Numbered from the stretch's first letter, positions 1-12,079 are shown. The stretch is DNA of 64,000 nt from Thozetella sp. PMI_491 (GCA_021432635.1 MU270041.1:1-64000), one strand, 5' to 3'. A program made the numbers and translations. The notes: generated from the letters alone by a model not told the origin.

Positions 1-2085
1 AGATTCGAGTAGAGGTCATCGGTCAGGCGAATATCCCCGGTCGGAGAACGATATAAGAGACGCATGATGCAAACCTGCGCGAGCCCGTACAACGCGTGCG
101 GTCGGCAGCAGGCTTCATTGCAAGGATTTTTATCCGGGCCGTGATGCTGCCTGCGTTCGAGTTGGCTCAGCCCCGCGAGGCAGGGTCACGGGACCAGCCC
201 AGATTCTTCTAGTAACAGGCAGCCGCTGTTTGGGCTGAGTTGCACAATGCCATACGAGCGCAGACCGGCAGGACAAAAGGGGCAGAAACCCTACCTGCTC
301 GTCAAATAAAGGCCACTACGGTAGCTATGCGAGTCTTGACCTACTACCGAGGCAACGAAACGCGTAGAGCAGCGTTAGCCTATAACTAATCATCGCTTTT
401 CGTGGTAGGCAGGCTCATCCTAACTCTATGAGAGTCGTATATCCAGGTGCTGACCCATCACGCTAAGGTACCCCGCGCGCAACTAGCAATGCACTGCAAT
501 GTGACTACGTGGGCGCTAAATTTTTTAAGTTCAGAGGATGCCAATTTCGCTCATGAGAGTAATAGGGAATCCTCAAGACCGCCAGTATCGACGTAGCACC
601 GAGAGCACTAAGCTTTTACCAAGCCTTAGGGCCAAGACTGTAGCGAATGCTTGGCTCAACTGCTATAGAAGAGCCTCAAGAGACCATCCTCAATGTCTAT
701 CGCTCGCGCTTCGATCCCTCGCCAATTACATGCTACCTTATTCTCTCTGTCATGAACCGTCGCGTCCACGTAGCCTAATGTTCGGTCCATCAGCGGGCGC
801 AGGTCCTTTTGCCGAGGCTACTCGGGCGCATCGCAGACCGGCGTCCTCTCCGTGCCCCGTGCCCTATTCTTGCCGCCTACGGTCAAATGCCGGCGGCATG
901 TGGCAACGTGATCGGAAGACCCCGGCATGCTTCATTTCGGCGTGCGGGGTTCCGGCACGAGCTGGGCAGTAGGTAGTGCGCTGGACACTACGCTGACCTC
1001 TAGCCAGCACCTCAAGCGGGGTGAAGGAAGACCGGTGACGACAGTCACTGGTTTGCGAGACGACACAAAGGAACCCAAGGTTGCCAAGGAGCGTGGTATT
1101 CGCCAATTGGGAGGGCAGAGACGCTGCCCCGTGCCGCCGCGTTTTGGGGTTCTACAGTACTACATTTCAGAAGCGCAGGTTCTAGTACTACCCCGTGTTG
1201 TAACCATTTGGCTATGGTTGCATAAGCCCGAAATGCGGAGAGTTTTATATGGAGGAGAATACAAGGAATGAACAGAAGGAAATGCACCGCTACTAATGAG
1301 GAGATGATGTGGTTAATCCTATTCGCACGAGCCAGGCGCAGGCCCTCCAAACAGGCCCATCCCAAGCCCCTGAATCTCCAAAATCCTAGGATTATACTGG
1401 CTGCCTGACCTGGTTCTAAATCGAGACCCATTGGACGGCTTGATGGTCTCACAGCCTGCAACTAAGCAGTATCTGCCAACGGGGCTGCCTGCTGCTCCCA
1501 GCGGCACCCCCTTCAGAAATCTCATCTCCCCAGCTCAATGCCCTTCCCAGCCCTCTTGCGGCGGAGCACAAGGCAGGCCTTCCGTGCACCGGGCCGCTGG
1601 CGCGGGCCTGGTTTACCAATCGTGACTCCGAAATGTACGCTCGTTTGTGACACTAGAAACCCCAATCGACCGAGCCACATATCTGTCCAATTCTGCTCAC
1701 GCGTGCCAGCGCGTACACACTAAGGGGGTCGAATGATCCTAGTCTATGTACCTTCGTACATATACCACGTTCCTTGGTAGCCATATCCTGGTCTCCCCGC
1801 CACCGCATACCCCGGCCACACTCGTCATGGCCTCCTTCCTCCCCAGCGGCGATGGCAATATGCTCCTTTGGGCAGGTGGATCGTCGGATCCTTTCTTATT
1901 TCCACCCTCCGTCGGGTGAGCATGGTGCCGGCCGGCGTCGGTGTCGAATATAAAGAGAAATCCTCCCCCGTGCCGTTCTCCATCGTGTGTCGACCTCTGC
2001 CACGCGGAGAACCCAGGCGACCGGCGCTCTGTAACCACGTCGTGTAGTCCGGCAGCATTTTCGGTTCGTAGGTCCAAAGGTCGAC
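1..2085. other. Intergenic, no gene recognised
   Basis: Short overlapping open frames occur on both strands, but none has a recognisable domain or a coherent exon chain. The last 140 bases form the glutaminase promoter and leader. Confidence 0.6.
1949..1954 (+). promoter_or_regulatory. TATA box of the glutaminase gene
   Basis: TATAAA lies about 130 bp before the ATG at 2086, a plausible core promoter for a regulated secreted enzyme. The assignment rests on position and motif only. Confidence 0.4.
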
Positions 2086-4405
2086 ATGCGTGTCTCCATG
2101 CTGCTCGGCGCCCTCTCGGTGCTGGCCGGGTCCATCGTGAAAGCCAGCACCTTCACCCCCCTCCGGCCCCCCTCAATCCCGCTGGCCGTAGCCTCGCCCT
2201 ACCTTAGCACATGGCTCAATGATGACACGCTCCCGGGCAATTGGCCGCAATTCTGGACGTGAGTTACTCTCCACAATGATCTCCTCGTGAGGCATCTCTT
2301 CCCCCAGTGCTGACCTGCAACCACAGCGGCTCCATCACCGGCTGGCAAGGCTTCATCGCGGTCGATGGGACTGTGTACAATTGGATGGGAGGAGCCCCGG
2401 GTGCTGCCCTTGTCACCCAGACGGACTTCGAATATACCTCGACCAGGAGTATCTTCACCTTTAACGTGGCCGATACGGTCACGCTTACTGCTACCTTCCT
2501 TACCCCCATCTACCCAGACGACCTTATCATGAAGTCTCTGCAGTATTCGTACCTTGAGCTCAGCGCTGTATCCGCGGACGGCGCTCAGCACAATGTCAGC
2601 GTCTACAGCGACATCTCCGGAGGTGAGCCTGACCCAAACCCCCTTGCCTTGTGGCTCGTCAAAGCACCTAGCTGACCTCAAACCCGCAGAGTGGATGCAG
2701 GGCGACGCGAGCTCGCAGATCTTGTGGGACACCGGGAACTGGGACCAGGTGCAGTACCACAGGATCCGGCCGGCCAACGAGGTCGTCTTTGGGGAGCAGA
2801 ATGACCAGGCCGCCTGGGGAACCGTTTTCTTTGCCACCAGCGATGACCATGGCGTGAGTGAAAGTAGCTCCAATCCCCTTGCGTAGTGGGGAGGATACAC
2901 TGTAACTGATGACTGACTTGTGCCCTAGATGAGCTTCCAAATCGGTGCCGACACTGTTGTGCGCAACCAGTTTATCAACAACAGGATCCTTAACAATGGC
3001 GTTGATACCCAGTACCGTGCCGTCAACGACAATTGGTGAGCTAGACTTGAGTCACACGCGGTGAGAACTGCGGACTTGCAAGCGGAATGGCTGACTGACC
3101 AACCAACCGTGCCATAGGCCCGTTTTTGCCTTTGCTCATAGCCTCGACAACGTGGGATCGACGCCAGTGAGCACTGTATTTGGTATCGGCATTTGCCAGG
3201 TCCCAGCCATCCAGTTCCAGGGCACCGGAGACTCCCCCCAGAACCTTACCGGCCAGTGGTACAGCAAGTGGAGCGACGGCATCTTTGCCATGGCCGACTG
3301 GGTCAACGGTTATGAGACGCAGTCAGCCTATGCGACCTCACTCGACGACAAGGTCAAGAACGACGCTACCGCAGCGGGTGGTTCTGACTACGCCGCCCTC
3401 ACCACCTTGGCTGTGCGCCAGGCCTTCGGTGGCCTCACCCCCGCGCAGGGCAGCACTCAGAGCTACCTATTCCTTAAGGAAATCAGCTCTGATAGCGATA
3501 TCCAGACGGTGGATGTGATCTTCCCGGCTTTCCCTATCCTCACTTACTTCAACAACACCCTTGTGAAGCTGCTCCTCGACCCGCTCTTCGAGAACCAGGA
3601 AAGCGGTCACTACCCCAAGACCAGCGCCATCCACGATCTCGGCCGCTTCCCGAAGGCTCTGGGCTACCCCAATGGCGATGACGAGCCCATGCCCGTGGAG
3701 GAGTGCGGCAACATGCTCATCCTGACCCTGGCCTACGCTCAGAGGACCAACGACAATGCCTACCTCTCCCAGCACTATGCCAAGCTCCAGCAGTGGACGC
3801 AGTACCTCGTCGATGACAGTCTGATCCCCGCAGAGCAGCTGTCGACCGACGACTTCGCCGGCCACCTAGCAAACCAGACCAACCTGGCCCTGAAGGGCAT
3901 CATCGGCATCGCCGCCATGGGCCAGATCGCCCAGCTGACCGGCAACACGGACAATTACACTGTAACGGCGCAGGACTACATCAGCCAATGGTACGGCTTT
4001 GGTATCAATTCGGGCGCCACCCCGTCGCACACGGAGCTCTCATACGGCAACCAGACCAGCTGGGGCCTGCTGTACAACCTGTATGGCGATAAGCTGCTCG
4101 GCCTGGATCTGGTCGACGCCTCCGTGTATGACATGCAGAGCAACTTTTACCCGACCGAAATGGCCCAGTACGGCGTGCCGCTTGACACGCGACATACCTA
4201 CACCAAGCTCGACTGGGAGGCGTGGGCGGCCGCTATCGCCAGCCCTGACACTCGCGCCCAGTTCTACAGCCATATGGCTACCTGGGTCGCCAACACCGAC
4301 TCTCGCGTGCCGCTAACCGATTTGTATGAGACCGTCGCCGGAACCTTCACGGGGTTCAAGGCTCGTCCTGTCGTCGGAGGTCTCTTCGCCCAGCTGGCGC
4401 TCTAG
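2086..4405 (+). CDS. gtaA: Secreted GtaA-type glutaminase
   Basis: Five exons (2086-2258, 2327-2622, 2690-2853, 2929-3035, 3118-4405) join in frame to about 675 residues, the usual size for GtaA. The N-terminus MRVSMLLGALSVLAGSIVKA looks like a secretion signal, and the mature part opens with the family-typical run PLRPPSIPLAVASPYLSTW. The middle matches the DUF5127-like N-terminal glutaminase domain, and the long last exon holds the helical central/C-terminal region (DUF4965/DUF1793 type) with motifs such as FPKALGYPNG and MPVEECGNM. The family hydrolyses L-glutamine to glutamate and ammonia outside the cell. All four introns are GT-AG with GTGAG donors and are 64-82 nt long. Family assignment is firm; substrate specificity comes from Aspergillus relatives. 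Confidence 0.9.
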
Positions 4406-5718
4406 AGCCGGGCTTGTTGTGGCTAAGGCAGCCACATCCGTTATTTGTCCAAAGTTTCCGTTGTTGTACATATTTTTAAGGAGGCTCCGGCCATGGGCTA
4501 AGATGTAAATTAATCCGCCTCCGGTCCGGTGCCTTGGTGTGGCTGGCGGCCGCCCTGTAAGACACTAACGTCCGCGCCGATCATCGCCTCCTTGGGTAGA
4601 GCTGGTTAGAGCTGTGCGACAAGGTGACAAGGTGGGGGTCGAAGCACAGGCGACCGAGACATGATATGAGATATGACGGCATCTTGGTGCTGGAAAATTG
4701 ACGACGTATTCTACCTCATGATCCTTCGAATCCCGAGGCTGCCGGGCTTTTTTTTTGTGGTGCAAGTAGAGTAGATGCGAAGCGGAGGACCAAGGCCTAG
4801 ATCCTCGTACGAGTAGACAAGGGCGTCGGCCCACCTTTAACAACAAAGCATCGATTTGGGGGGGGCCTGATGGTGGTAGACGCCAACTGGAAAGCCTGGG
4901 AGGGGAGGGGGGCGGAGTGCTTGCTCCCACTCCTATTAATGAGAGGCAAGAGCAGTACGGGATTGATAGGACCGTATGTACAGCAGCCCCACGAGTGTAG
5001 GGCGACAGGCGTCGAGAGCCCAACCTAATGCACGGTGCTACAGGTATTGAGCCGGTTAGGGTCGCGCTAAAGCGACCACCCGCATCGCGGCCTATCATGA
5101 GTGGCCCGAGGTGCTTGCGGCTGATCTAGACGCAAGCCACGACTTCTTCTAGCAGTTAGAGTAACCAACCTTCTCTACCGTAACTCACACTACGGGAACT
5201 GCTAGAACTTGGTGGCATCCTTGGTTCAATTCCTAATCTAGACTCTGTAAACGCGGACCCGATTTCTTGGCACTCTTGCATGAGCGAAGCTCTCCCACCT
5301 TTTCCGTGGGTAGCCTCGTCCAGAAGCGGGCTCTAGAACCCTCCTCAGTGCACCCCGGGCCCAAGTGGCAAGCTATGTCTCTTCCCGACCCGCAGCTCGT
5401 TGGCTGTACGCGGTCTCATCTTGCAGCTTCTCTCCCGCCGCCTTCCCGTCGGCGATTTCCTAGGCCACCTAGTGGGGTGAGGCTGACTCGGTATTGCATG
5501 TACCACCCGGTCTGCTCTAGTTCGCCCTCAGCTCTGGACTAGTCTCGCAGCCCATTTCCAAACCCCTCAGCCCTCTCTCGGGTTTTACGGCTATATAATT
5601 TACTTGGCACGCCTTGTCGGCCCTCGCCTCGTTTCTTCCGGTCCTTGATGCCTGTTCTTGCTCTGGAGCTGCTCCTGAGAAAAAAACTCTTGCCTCTAAC
5701 TAGGGTTCGGCCGTGAAG
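4406..5718. other. Intergenic, no gene recognised
   Basis: Holds the 3' end of the glutaminase and the promoter of the next gene. A 177-codon open frame on the minus strand (4565-5098) has no domain or sensible start context and is treated as chance. A short poly-T tract lies near 4747. Confidence 0.5.
5592..5597 (+). promoter_or_regulatory. TATA box of the single-pass surface protein gene
   Basis: TATATA sits about 125 bp before the ATG at 5719, followed by a pyrimidine-rich stretch (roughly 5610-5670) as is common in fungal promoters. Motif and position only. Confidence 0.4.
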
Positions 5719-6987
5719 ATGAAGTCAGCCATCCTCGGCCTTGCGGTCTTGGGCTTTGCCCTCGACGGCGCAGATGCCAACCTGCTCAGAGCTGGTCCGC
5801 AGGACCCGGCCCGCCGATGGGCTGCCCAGAAGACTGGTGATCTCTTGCTGCTGGGGGACAATGCTATGAGTCCCGCCCCAACACCCGCCCCCGGTGCAGC
5901 AGTTCCAGAGTTGCTCTTTGCAAAGCGCCAAGCCAGCACAACCGTTTGCGGTTACGAATTGGGAATATACAGTGAGTTTTAACAACCAAGCGCCATGTGA
6001 AACAAGCGCCCGCCCTAGGGACACCCTGGCTGATTTGCGACAGCGGCTTCCTTGACATGTGGCAAGGGATGGACTTGTACCTATAACCCGACTTGGCTTG
6101 TTGGCGGCTGCTGCGACCCCAATGGCGATGGAACCTGCCCTCTCATCACGAAGTGCTTGGACTCAACACAGTCCAGCCTGTATACCCTCACCAACAGCTA
6201 TACGGCCTACTGGTAAGCTTCCCAAGGCTTCAATCGCCAAGCACAATCGGATTGCTAATGAGATGTCCCCAGTGGTCAATCTTCGGCACCGTTCTGTGCC
6301 ACCATCACCTATGCGGATTTTAAGGGCTACAGCGCGTTCCTCTGCAGTGCGAAGAAGACGGTAGAGGCAGCGTATGTCAATCCTACCAGCATCCCGTCGT
6401 CAAGCACGCCCACGACCACCACGCAGCCCCCAACTACTACATCGTCGTCCTCTACGTCGACGAGCTTCTCCAGCACCTCTACAAGCACTACACCATCCCC
6501 GACTCCGGCCCCAGACTCGGGTTCCAGCACCCCTGTCGGTGCTATCGCGGGCGGTGTGGTCGGTGGCGTGGCTGTGCTTGCCCTCGTCGCCTTTGGCATC
6601 TGGTGGATTATGCGCAAGTCGAAGAAGGACAAGGCTGCCAACGCGCCCCCGGCTCCGGCTCCGGCTCCGGCCCCCGGCCCGGCTCCCATGGGGGCTTACT
6701 CCCCGGCGCCTGGCTATGATGGCCAGCATATGCAGATGGCTCAGCAGCAGCAGCCGTACCCACAGCAGCACCACTACCCGCCCCAGGGCGCACCCATCTA
6801 CAACCCCGCCCAGGACCCGCGCGCAAGCATCGCCAAGCCCTATGATGGTTCCTACACTTCCGGTTATGGGTCCAACCCGAGCTCTCCGCCACCACCTCAT
6901 ACGCCAGGATCGCCTAGCCCACCGTATCAATTCCCGACCGAGTTGTCGACCGACCGGCCTGACAGGGAGGTCCGTGAGCTGGCTTAA
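5719..6987 (+). CDS. Ser/Thr-rich single-pass membrane protein with Cys-rich ectodomain
   Basis: Three exons (5719-5971, 6044-6212, 6273-6987) give about 378 residues. The start is the ATG at 5719, which opens a signal peptide MKSAILGLAVLGFALDGADA. The ectodomain has ten cysteines, including a GGCC pair, followed by a Ser/Thr/Pro stalk. One membrane segment (AIAGGVVGGVAVLALVAFGI) leads to a basic stop-transfer MRKSKKDK and a cytoplasmic tail rich in Pro, Ala, Gln and Tyr. This is the layout of fungal surface sensors such as WSC/MID2-like proteins, but no WSC domain was recognised. A role in wall sensing is inference from architecture. The second intron falls inside the Cys-rich region, where the spliced codon gives YCGQS. 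Confidence 0.75.
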
Positions 6988-7303
6988 GAGATCGGCAGTT
7001 ATGACATGGTTGGCACGGTATGGCGTTTGTAGAATTCAAAGCGGACGCGGGAAACCCACATTCTTTCCAGTGCTTATCACCAACACCTGGCGCTCACTTA
7101 CACAATGCTAGTGATATGGGAGGCTTTAGGAGTATTGTTTAATATTACACACGGTCAGGTTTCAAAACAGCTCAGGCTCAACGAGGAGGTGGTCAGGTCC
7201 AAGCACAAGAGCGCAATTTAAGAAGTTGAATTTGAGGGGGGTATAACTGTTATGAGGAATGGACATCAACCAACGCCGGCGGCCGTGAATTGTCACGCTT
7301 TAT
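6988..7303. other. Short intergenic between convergent genes
   Basis: 3' flanks of the surface protein (plus) and the FAD monooxygenase (minus). No gene seen. Confidence 0.5.
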
Positions 7304-8545
7304 CTAGGATCTGTTCATAATGCGCAGCATAAAACCTCCTACAGCCAAAAAAATTCTGAAAAACAAATGCTTCAATCCCGTGGCGTGGCCCATGTCGATC
7401 CTCCAATGCGAGGACTTGAGCACCTTTGTCGCTCGTGGCACACTCATGCTATCGTAACCTTGGAGCGCTTCACTCAAGGAGTTGGCCTCGCAAAGCTGCT
7501 TCGCAAGATCCCAGCCGTCCTTTAATGCAAGGTTGGCCCCATATCCGGCGAAGGGACTGACCGCATGGTTGCTGTCTCCGATAAAGATGATGGGGCCAGC
7601 GGCCAGATCGTGACGGAAAGGCTGTTTGTCCTTTGCGTTCATACAGAAGATATCCCCCTGTGTGGCGTCCACGATGGTATGGAACGGCTCGGAAAACATG
7701 GAGCCGATCTTCTTGCCTTCGTCCTTGATCGACTGCAGCTCATCTGAATCGCCTGATTGCAGCGGTGTAGCCATGCTCGATGAGCGATAGCTGATGGACC
7801 AGACCACGCTGTTAGCATCGCAGGGTGATACGAAGCAGCACACTCCTTTTCCAGAGGAGAGGAGTCCCCAGTTGTTGTCCACAGGCTTGGGGATGCCTTT
7901 GGGGAAAGCAGCCATGCCGCCGAGCAGTATAGCACCGGCGTACTGAAGCGTGTCGCCGGGGCGGAGAGCTGCCCGGATTTTGCTAGATGCTCCGTCCGCG
8001 GCAATCAACACATCGCACTCGACCGTGGCTGTCTCTGGGCTAGTGCTCTCTCCGGCGAGCTCTACTGCTACCCTACCGTTGAGCAGCTTCTTTGCTGACA
8101 CACAAGCCATGCCCCAGCGAACCTCTGCCACTTCAGCAGCGTCAATTAGAATGTTACGGAGGCTCTTCCTCGCAATCCGGATCCCAGACGTCGGCAGCCC
8201 GGGAGCTGGCTTATACCTAACACTGAGGGTCTCGCCCCAAGTGTTAGTCCACATCTTGAAAGAACCTGTGTCTCCCATGCCGAGGATAGCCGCTTGGAGA
8301 ATCTTGTCGATCAGGCCAAGGTCTCGCAGGACGGCCAAGCCGCCCGTCTCGTCGAAGCCGGCGAGAGACAAGCTGTAGCCCTCGCGCCCAACGGCAGCCG
8401 CCTTGGTATCCCGCTCGTACACCGTGATTTGCGGGGGGTCCAGGTTGGATGGCCACAGTTTCTCAAGAGAGAGTGCGAATGCAAGGCCGGCCATCCCCGC
8501 CCCGGCGACGACGATCTTCTTGCCGCTTAAGAAGTGTGCATCCAT
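7304..8545 (-). CDS. FAD-dependent monooxygenase, UbiH/PHBH-like
   Basis: A single exon of 413 residues starting at the ATG at 8545. The N-terminal dinucleotide fold reads VVAGAGMAGLAFAL (GxGxxG), followed by an acidic end of strand 2 (VYERD). A central DVLIAADGASSKIR matches the DG motif that contacts FAD and NAD(P)H, and IIFIGDSNHAVSPFAGYGAN is the C-terminal GD motif binding the FAD ribityl chain. The family hydroxylates or epoxidises small molecules using NAD(P)H and oxygen; the substrate cannot be told from the sequence. The hydrophobic C-terminus (LFFRIFLAVGGFMLRIM) could be a membrane anchor. The lack of introns and the bacterial-type motif spacing may reflect ancient transfer, which is speculative. 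Confidence 0.85.
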   Translation of the reverse strand: MDAHFLSGKKIVVAGAGMAGLAFALSLEKLWPSNLDPPQITVYERDTKAAAVGREGYSLSLAGFDETGGLAVLRDLGLIDKILQAAILGMGDTGSFKMWTNTWGETLSVRYKPAPGLPTSGIRIARKSLRNILIDAAEVAEVRWGMACVSAKKLLNGRVAVELAGESTSPETATVECDVLIAADGASSKIRAALRPGDTLQYAGAILLGGMAAFPKGIPKPVDNNWGLLSSGKGVCCFVSPCDANSVVWSISYRSSSMATPLQSGDSDELQSIKDEGKKIGSMFSEPFHTIVDATQGDIFCMNAKDKQPFRHDLAAGPIIFIGDSNHAVSPFAGYGANLALKDGWDLAKQLCEANSLSEALQGYDSMSVPRATKVLKSSHWRIDMGHATGLKHLFFRIFLAVGGFMLRIMNRS

Positions 8546-9054
8546 GGATGAGATAAACGTGTCGTTATATGTATGACTTTGGCGTTAGTGGTGTATTCGT
8601 GATGAATAAAGAACCAGCGATCCGCGGTATAGCGAGAAAGCCCATCGCCTTACAGGCGCGGAAGGGTGGGTCGCAGCCTTTTCATACACATCGTCAAGTT
8701 TGGCGAGTATCTCTTTGACGATGTGCTCTCGTGGTGACGCGGCACATGAGGTGGCGCTCGCAATTCGACAGTATTGGGTGGCTTACGTAGAGGGAAACGT
8801 CAATGCCGTCAACCTCGCACTGCGAAGAAGCCCGAGCTCCGAGCAGGAGCGCAAACTAGAGACAAGATAAAGACAAATTGGGTATCTGAGGCTATGGAAG
8901 ATCCTTGATGTGAGACCAAGTGCACAAGTATCTCAGCACCAGGGCTGTCAAAAAAACTCATCTCATGGCGTGGGGTTGATTACTGTCTAGGGATTAAAAA
9001 TATTTTTGTGTTTGGGCTGCGGACGCTTAATTTTTGGTGCATGCAGCGTGCAAC
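8546..9054. other. Intergenic, monooxygenase promoter side
   Basis: Upstream of the monooxygenase and downstream of the rhodopsin-fold gene, both on the minus strand. No further gene or clear motif. Confidence 0.5.
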
Positions 9055-10188
9055 TTAGCCATCTAACTGCACAAATCCCGGCCTACGTCGCCGCTTAGGT
9101 CTCAAGTCTTTGAGGATAGCTCGAAGCACCGGTACGGATACCGCCATGATGGTCACCGCAGGTTCGGCCGTGCCGAATATTGTCGCTTCTACCAGGCTAT
9201 CTGTGAATAGATCAATACAATATTCCTCTAGATCCCTGCGCAGGAGCTTACCAATGTTCCCTGAGCCCACGCTCGAGACGGTAAATATCTTTAGGAACGA
9301 CATGGCACCGGCGCTGGCCGATTGGTGGTTAGCTTAGCTACCTTTCCTCGCAGGATACATGGACGACTCACAAGACCCCCATGCTCATTGCGATGAGCAA
9401 GCCTATCTTCTCCTTTCTTTGTATTGAGGCTTCCCATACAATCTTCCACGGTAGAAGAGCGAGAACAATGTCCATACTCCCGGAGTATGCTATCACAGCA
9501 AAATTTGGTTAGCCCATCATCTTAACCACTTAACTTTAAGAAGCTTCCGAAAAGGCATCAAGATCCACTTACCAGACGCGAACGTGTTATAAGTAATTAA
9601 AATCCTGCTCGGCCAGCAGGTTCCGTCTATTTGTGGCTTCCACAGCTTCTCAGTCGGCCAGCACTGGATCCATTGGAACATGGCACTGGCACCCATTACC
9701 AAGTTCATGGTGATGATGCAGAACCACACCAGGCGTTTAACCCAACCATCCGAGATGCGGAGGAGCGTAACCCCGAATGAAGTTTTGCTCCAAATGGCTG
9801 CCAGCAGAAGCATGAACCCTGAAGCGTAGTTGCAAAATGCCATGGGGCTGAGGTTCTTGGGCCGTACAAGTCTGAATGGCAAGCCGTAACCTAACTCCAC
9901 GGCGATAGTGAGCATGACTGACGACGCCACGAGAGTAAACTAGCGTCCTGGTCAGCACTTGGTGGATCATGTCCACAAACACAACCAACTCACCCCGCTG
10001 GCTATAAGGAGATAGTCATCCCACCAGAGTGACGTCTGGCGGACCAACTTGCAGAAGACCCGCATTCCCAGGAATACGCAGGCAAGACCCGTCAGGGTCC
10101 ACGTCAGAGCGTTTAATCTGTCGCCATTGCTATTGTGTATCGTATCGTTGCGAGTGATCTCGCGCCGCGTCCAACCCATGAGATCCAT
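9055..10188 (-). CDS. Seven-helix rhodopsin-fold integral membrane protein (PTH11-related, no CFEM)
   Basis: Five exons (10188-9994, 9939-9573, 9489-9372, 9313-9252, 9200-9055) join in frame to about 295 residues. Family hallmarks are the LWWDDYLLIAS segment after helix 1-2, the ALLPWKIVW motif with KEKIGLLIAMSMGV, and the terminal FGTAEPAVTIMAVSVPVLR helix followed by the basic RPKRRRRP tail. This is the fungal rhodopsin-domain family (DUF3723/SAT4-type naming varies) that includes the PTH11 receptor cores. There is no signal peptide and no CFEM ectodomain, unlike the protein at 22122-23779. Ligand and function are unknown. Introns are 51-83 nt. Exon 4 is only 62 nt and, with exon 5, departs somewhat from the family consensus, so that part of the model is less certain. 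Confidence 0.75.
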
Positions 10189-11575
10189 GGTTGGTAAGCA
10201 TCTCAGTTCGTGTTTTTGTTCTAATAGCGATAATTATGGGGTCTCTCGGTGCTATGGCACAAATTCGGGCGTCTTCACATCCGGAAGGTATGAGTTGACG
10301 TGCGGAAGACAGTCGTGAAGTCGAGCGAGAATTGAGCTCGCGATGTGGCAGCACCCCAGATTTTTTAAACTCGGAATCCTGGCAACCGACCCCGGATCTC
10401 AGGATTCTTGGTACATTTTTGTTAGGAGTTGGGGCGAGCCGCATGATGGTTCCGCATCCCAAATGTGGTCCTGACGTCGATCGGGCACGCAGATGTGTGC
10501 TCAACCGCCGCCAGCATGCCCAATGCGGCCGAAGCCTTGAAACCCCACCCCCCTGAACCTAGCTCTTTGGCCCCGGCTCGGGATGCTGTCAAATTAATTC
10601 TAGAACGAATTGAGAGTTTAAGGACCTGCTCAAGCTCGATTCGGCCTCTTCGCATGCGTGATCGCCTCTGCGAGGGGCAACCTAAGCCGGTTGCGAAGCC
10701 AACCGTGAAGCGAATTGTGATGAAGGAGGGGCGAGGTATACGCATACAAGGTCAGAGCACGATGTCACATTGCCTTAGGAACCACAGCGCGGCGCGTAAG
10801 CACCTGGATTGGAATACACAAGACGCAGCTAGCAAATATGTTAATATCGCTAGCAGGGTGCATTGCAAACTATGAAATCTGGCCAGGAGGCGCCTATGTT
10901 ATATACTTCTATTACGGAAGGGTGGAAGGCGCTGTTTATGGATGAAATGTCTAGCTTAACTACCTAGCTACAACCACTTGGTCAGCTGCTTCGTATCCCT
11001 GCCCTCGTGCTCTCGTTCTCTTGCGAATTCGCTTTGGCAATGTAATGACCTAGAGGTCAGACTAGGCAACGGTTCCATGTCGTGAAAAGCAAGATAATTG
11101 TTACACACCTTAGCAGTCGCCGAAGGCTTCAAGGCGGCCTACTGTCTCGACTTATTGCGCAGCATTCATCCGAATAAGGATATTAGTAGAATGCGAGCAG
11201 CTGGCTTACACACCGAACCAAACTGAGATGAGCATCGAAATGTCTATCACAGGAGCTGAAAGCACATTTATACTAAGCCACACAGTCAAATCATCGTCTA
11301 AGCCCCAAATGAGTGCTATTTTCCTAGTCTGGTGCGTCGAGGCGCATCTGCGAGTTCCCTTACTGGGGATATGCACCCAGAGGTTCATTATTTACTAGCC
11401 CATGAATTCTAATATTTATCCAGCCTACGCTGCCTTCAAACAACACCAAAATTCTCACTGTCATAAAACTCATTCGAATCTACTGCCTTTATTGCCGCAC
11501 TAGCCTGCATCTTATCTGTGACTTTGACGCCGACTAGAACACTTGTAATCGAACAATCATTCGCGCCGAGCAGAC
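10189..11575. other. Intergenic, no gene recognised
   Basis: Short open frames on both strands around 10130-10875 overlap one another and show no domain. The interval includes the upstream regions of the rhodopsin-fold gene (minus) and the small cell-wall protein gene (plus). Confidence 0.5.
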
Positions 11576-12079
11576 ATGGCTTCACAAACGATTACACTCT
11601 TGGCACTTCTCGGTCTTGCTACCGCCCAAGCTCCCCTTGGCCTTTCTGTACCCACACCACCGCCCGCGGCCGAGGGGAGAAGAGCAATCATCATCGGGGG
11701 CGATCATTGCTCTGAATCCCAAAGCACAGTGAACTCTCTTCTCGCCGCTATACCCACTGAGCCAGCGGCGGTACGGAATGTAGGCGTCACCGACGGATGC
11801 AACATACCATCCATGGTGCCTTCTATCGCCTCCCAATTCAACTCGTGGTCCTCTGCCGTTAGTGCTTGGGCCGACGACGCCCGTCCAACGATCGAGGCCG
11901 CCCATGCTACCTGCGCGCTGGATATAGGCGCATATAGCGCCCCGGCCCCTTTAGAATGTGTTCATACCATTATTCCGGGTATCACATGGAGTTCTGGTGC
12001 TGAGGGAAAAGCGGGCAAGGCTACAAAAGGCGTCTTCACTGTTGTCGTAGTAGCAACTATCTGGGCGTTGGCTTGGTGA
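11576..12079 (+). CDS. Small secreted, probably GPI-anchored protein
   Basis: An intronless 167-codon frame starting at the ATG at 11576. It has a signal peptide (MASQTITLLALLGLATA), a compact body with four cysteines (in DHCSE, DGCNI, ATCAL, LECVH), and a C-terminal hydrophobic stretch GVFTVVVVATIWALAW that ends the protein, preceded by a small-residue region (SSGAEGKAGKA) suitable as a GPI attachment site. I do not recognise the family. Size, cysteine content and anchoring suggest a cell-wall or effector-like surface protein; that role is inference. Confidence 0.65.
   Translation: MASQTITLLALLGLATAQAPLGLSVPTPPPAAEGRRAIIIGGDHCSESQSTVNSLLAAIPTEPAAVRNVGVTDGCNIPSMVPSIASQFNSWSSAVSAWADDARPTIEAAHATCALDIGAYSAPAPLECVHTIIPGITWSSGAEGKAGKATKGVFTVVVVATIWALAW

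Noticed and set aside
4565-5098. 177-codon minus-strand open frame
   Set aside because: No recognisable family and no promoter or splice context; includes low-complexity tracts.
5215-5245. tRNA-like B box (GGTTCAATTCC)
   Set aside because: The flanking bases do not form a T-arm stem, and no A box or cloverleaf could be drawn.
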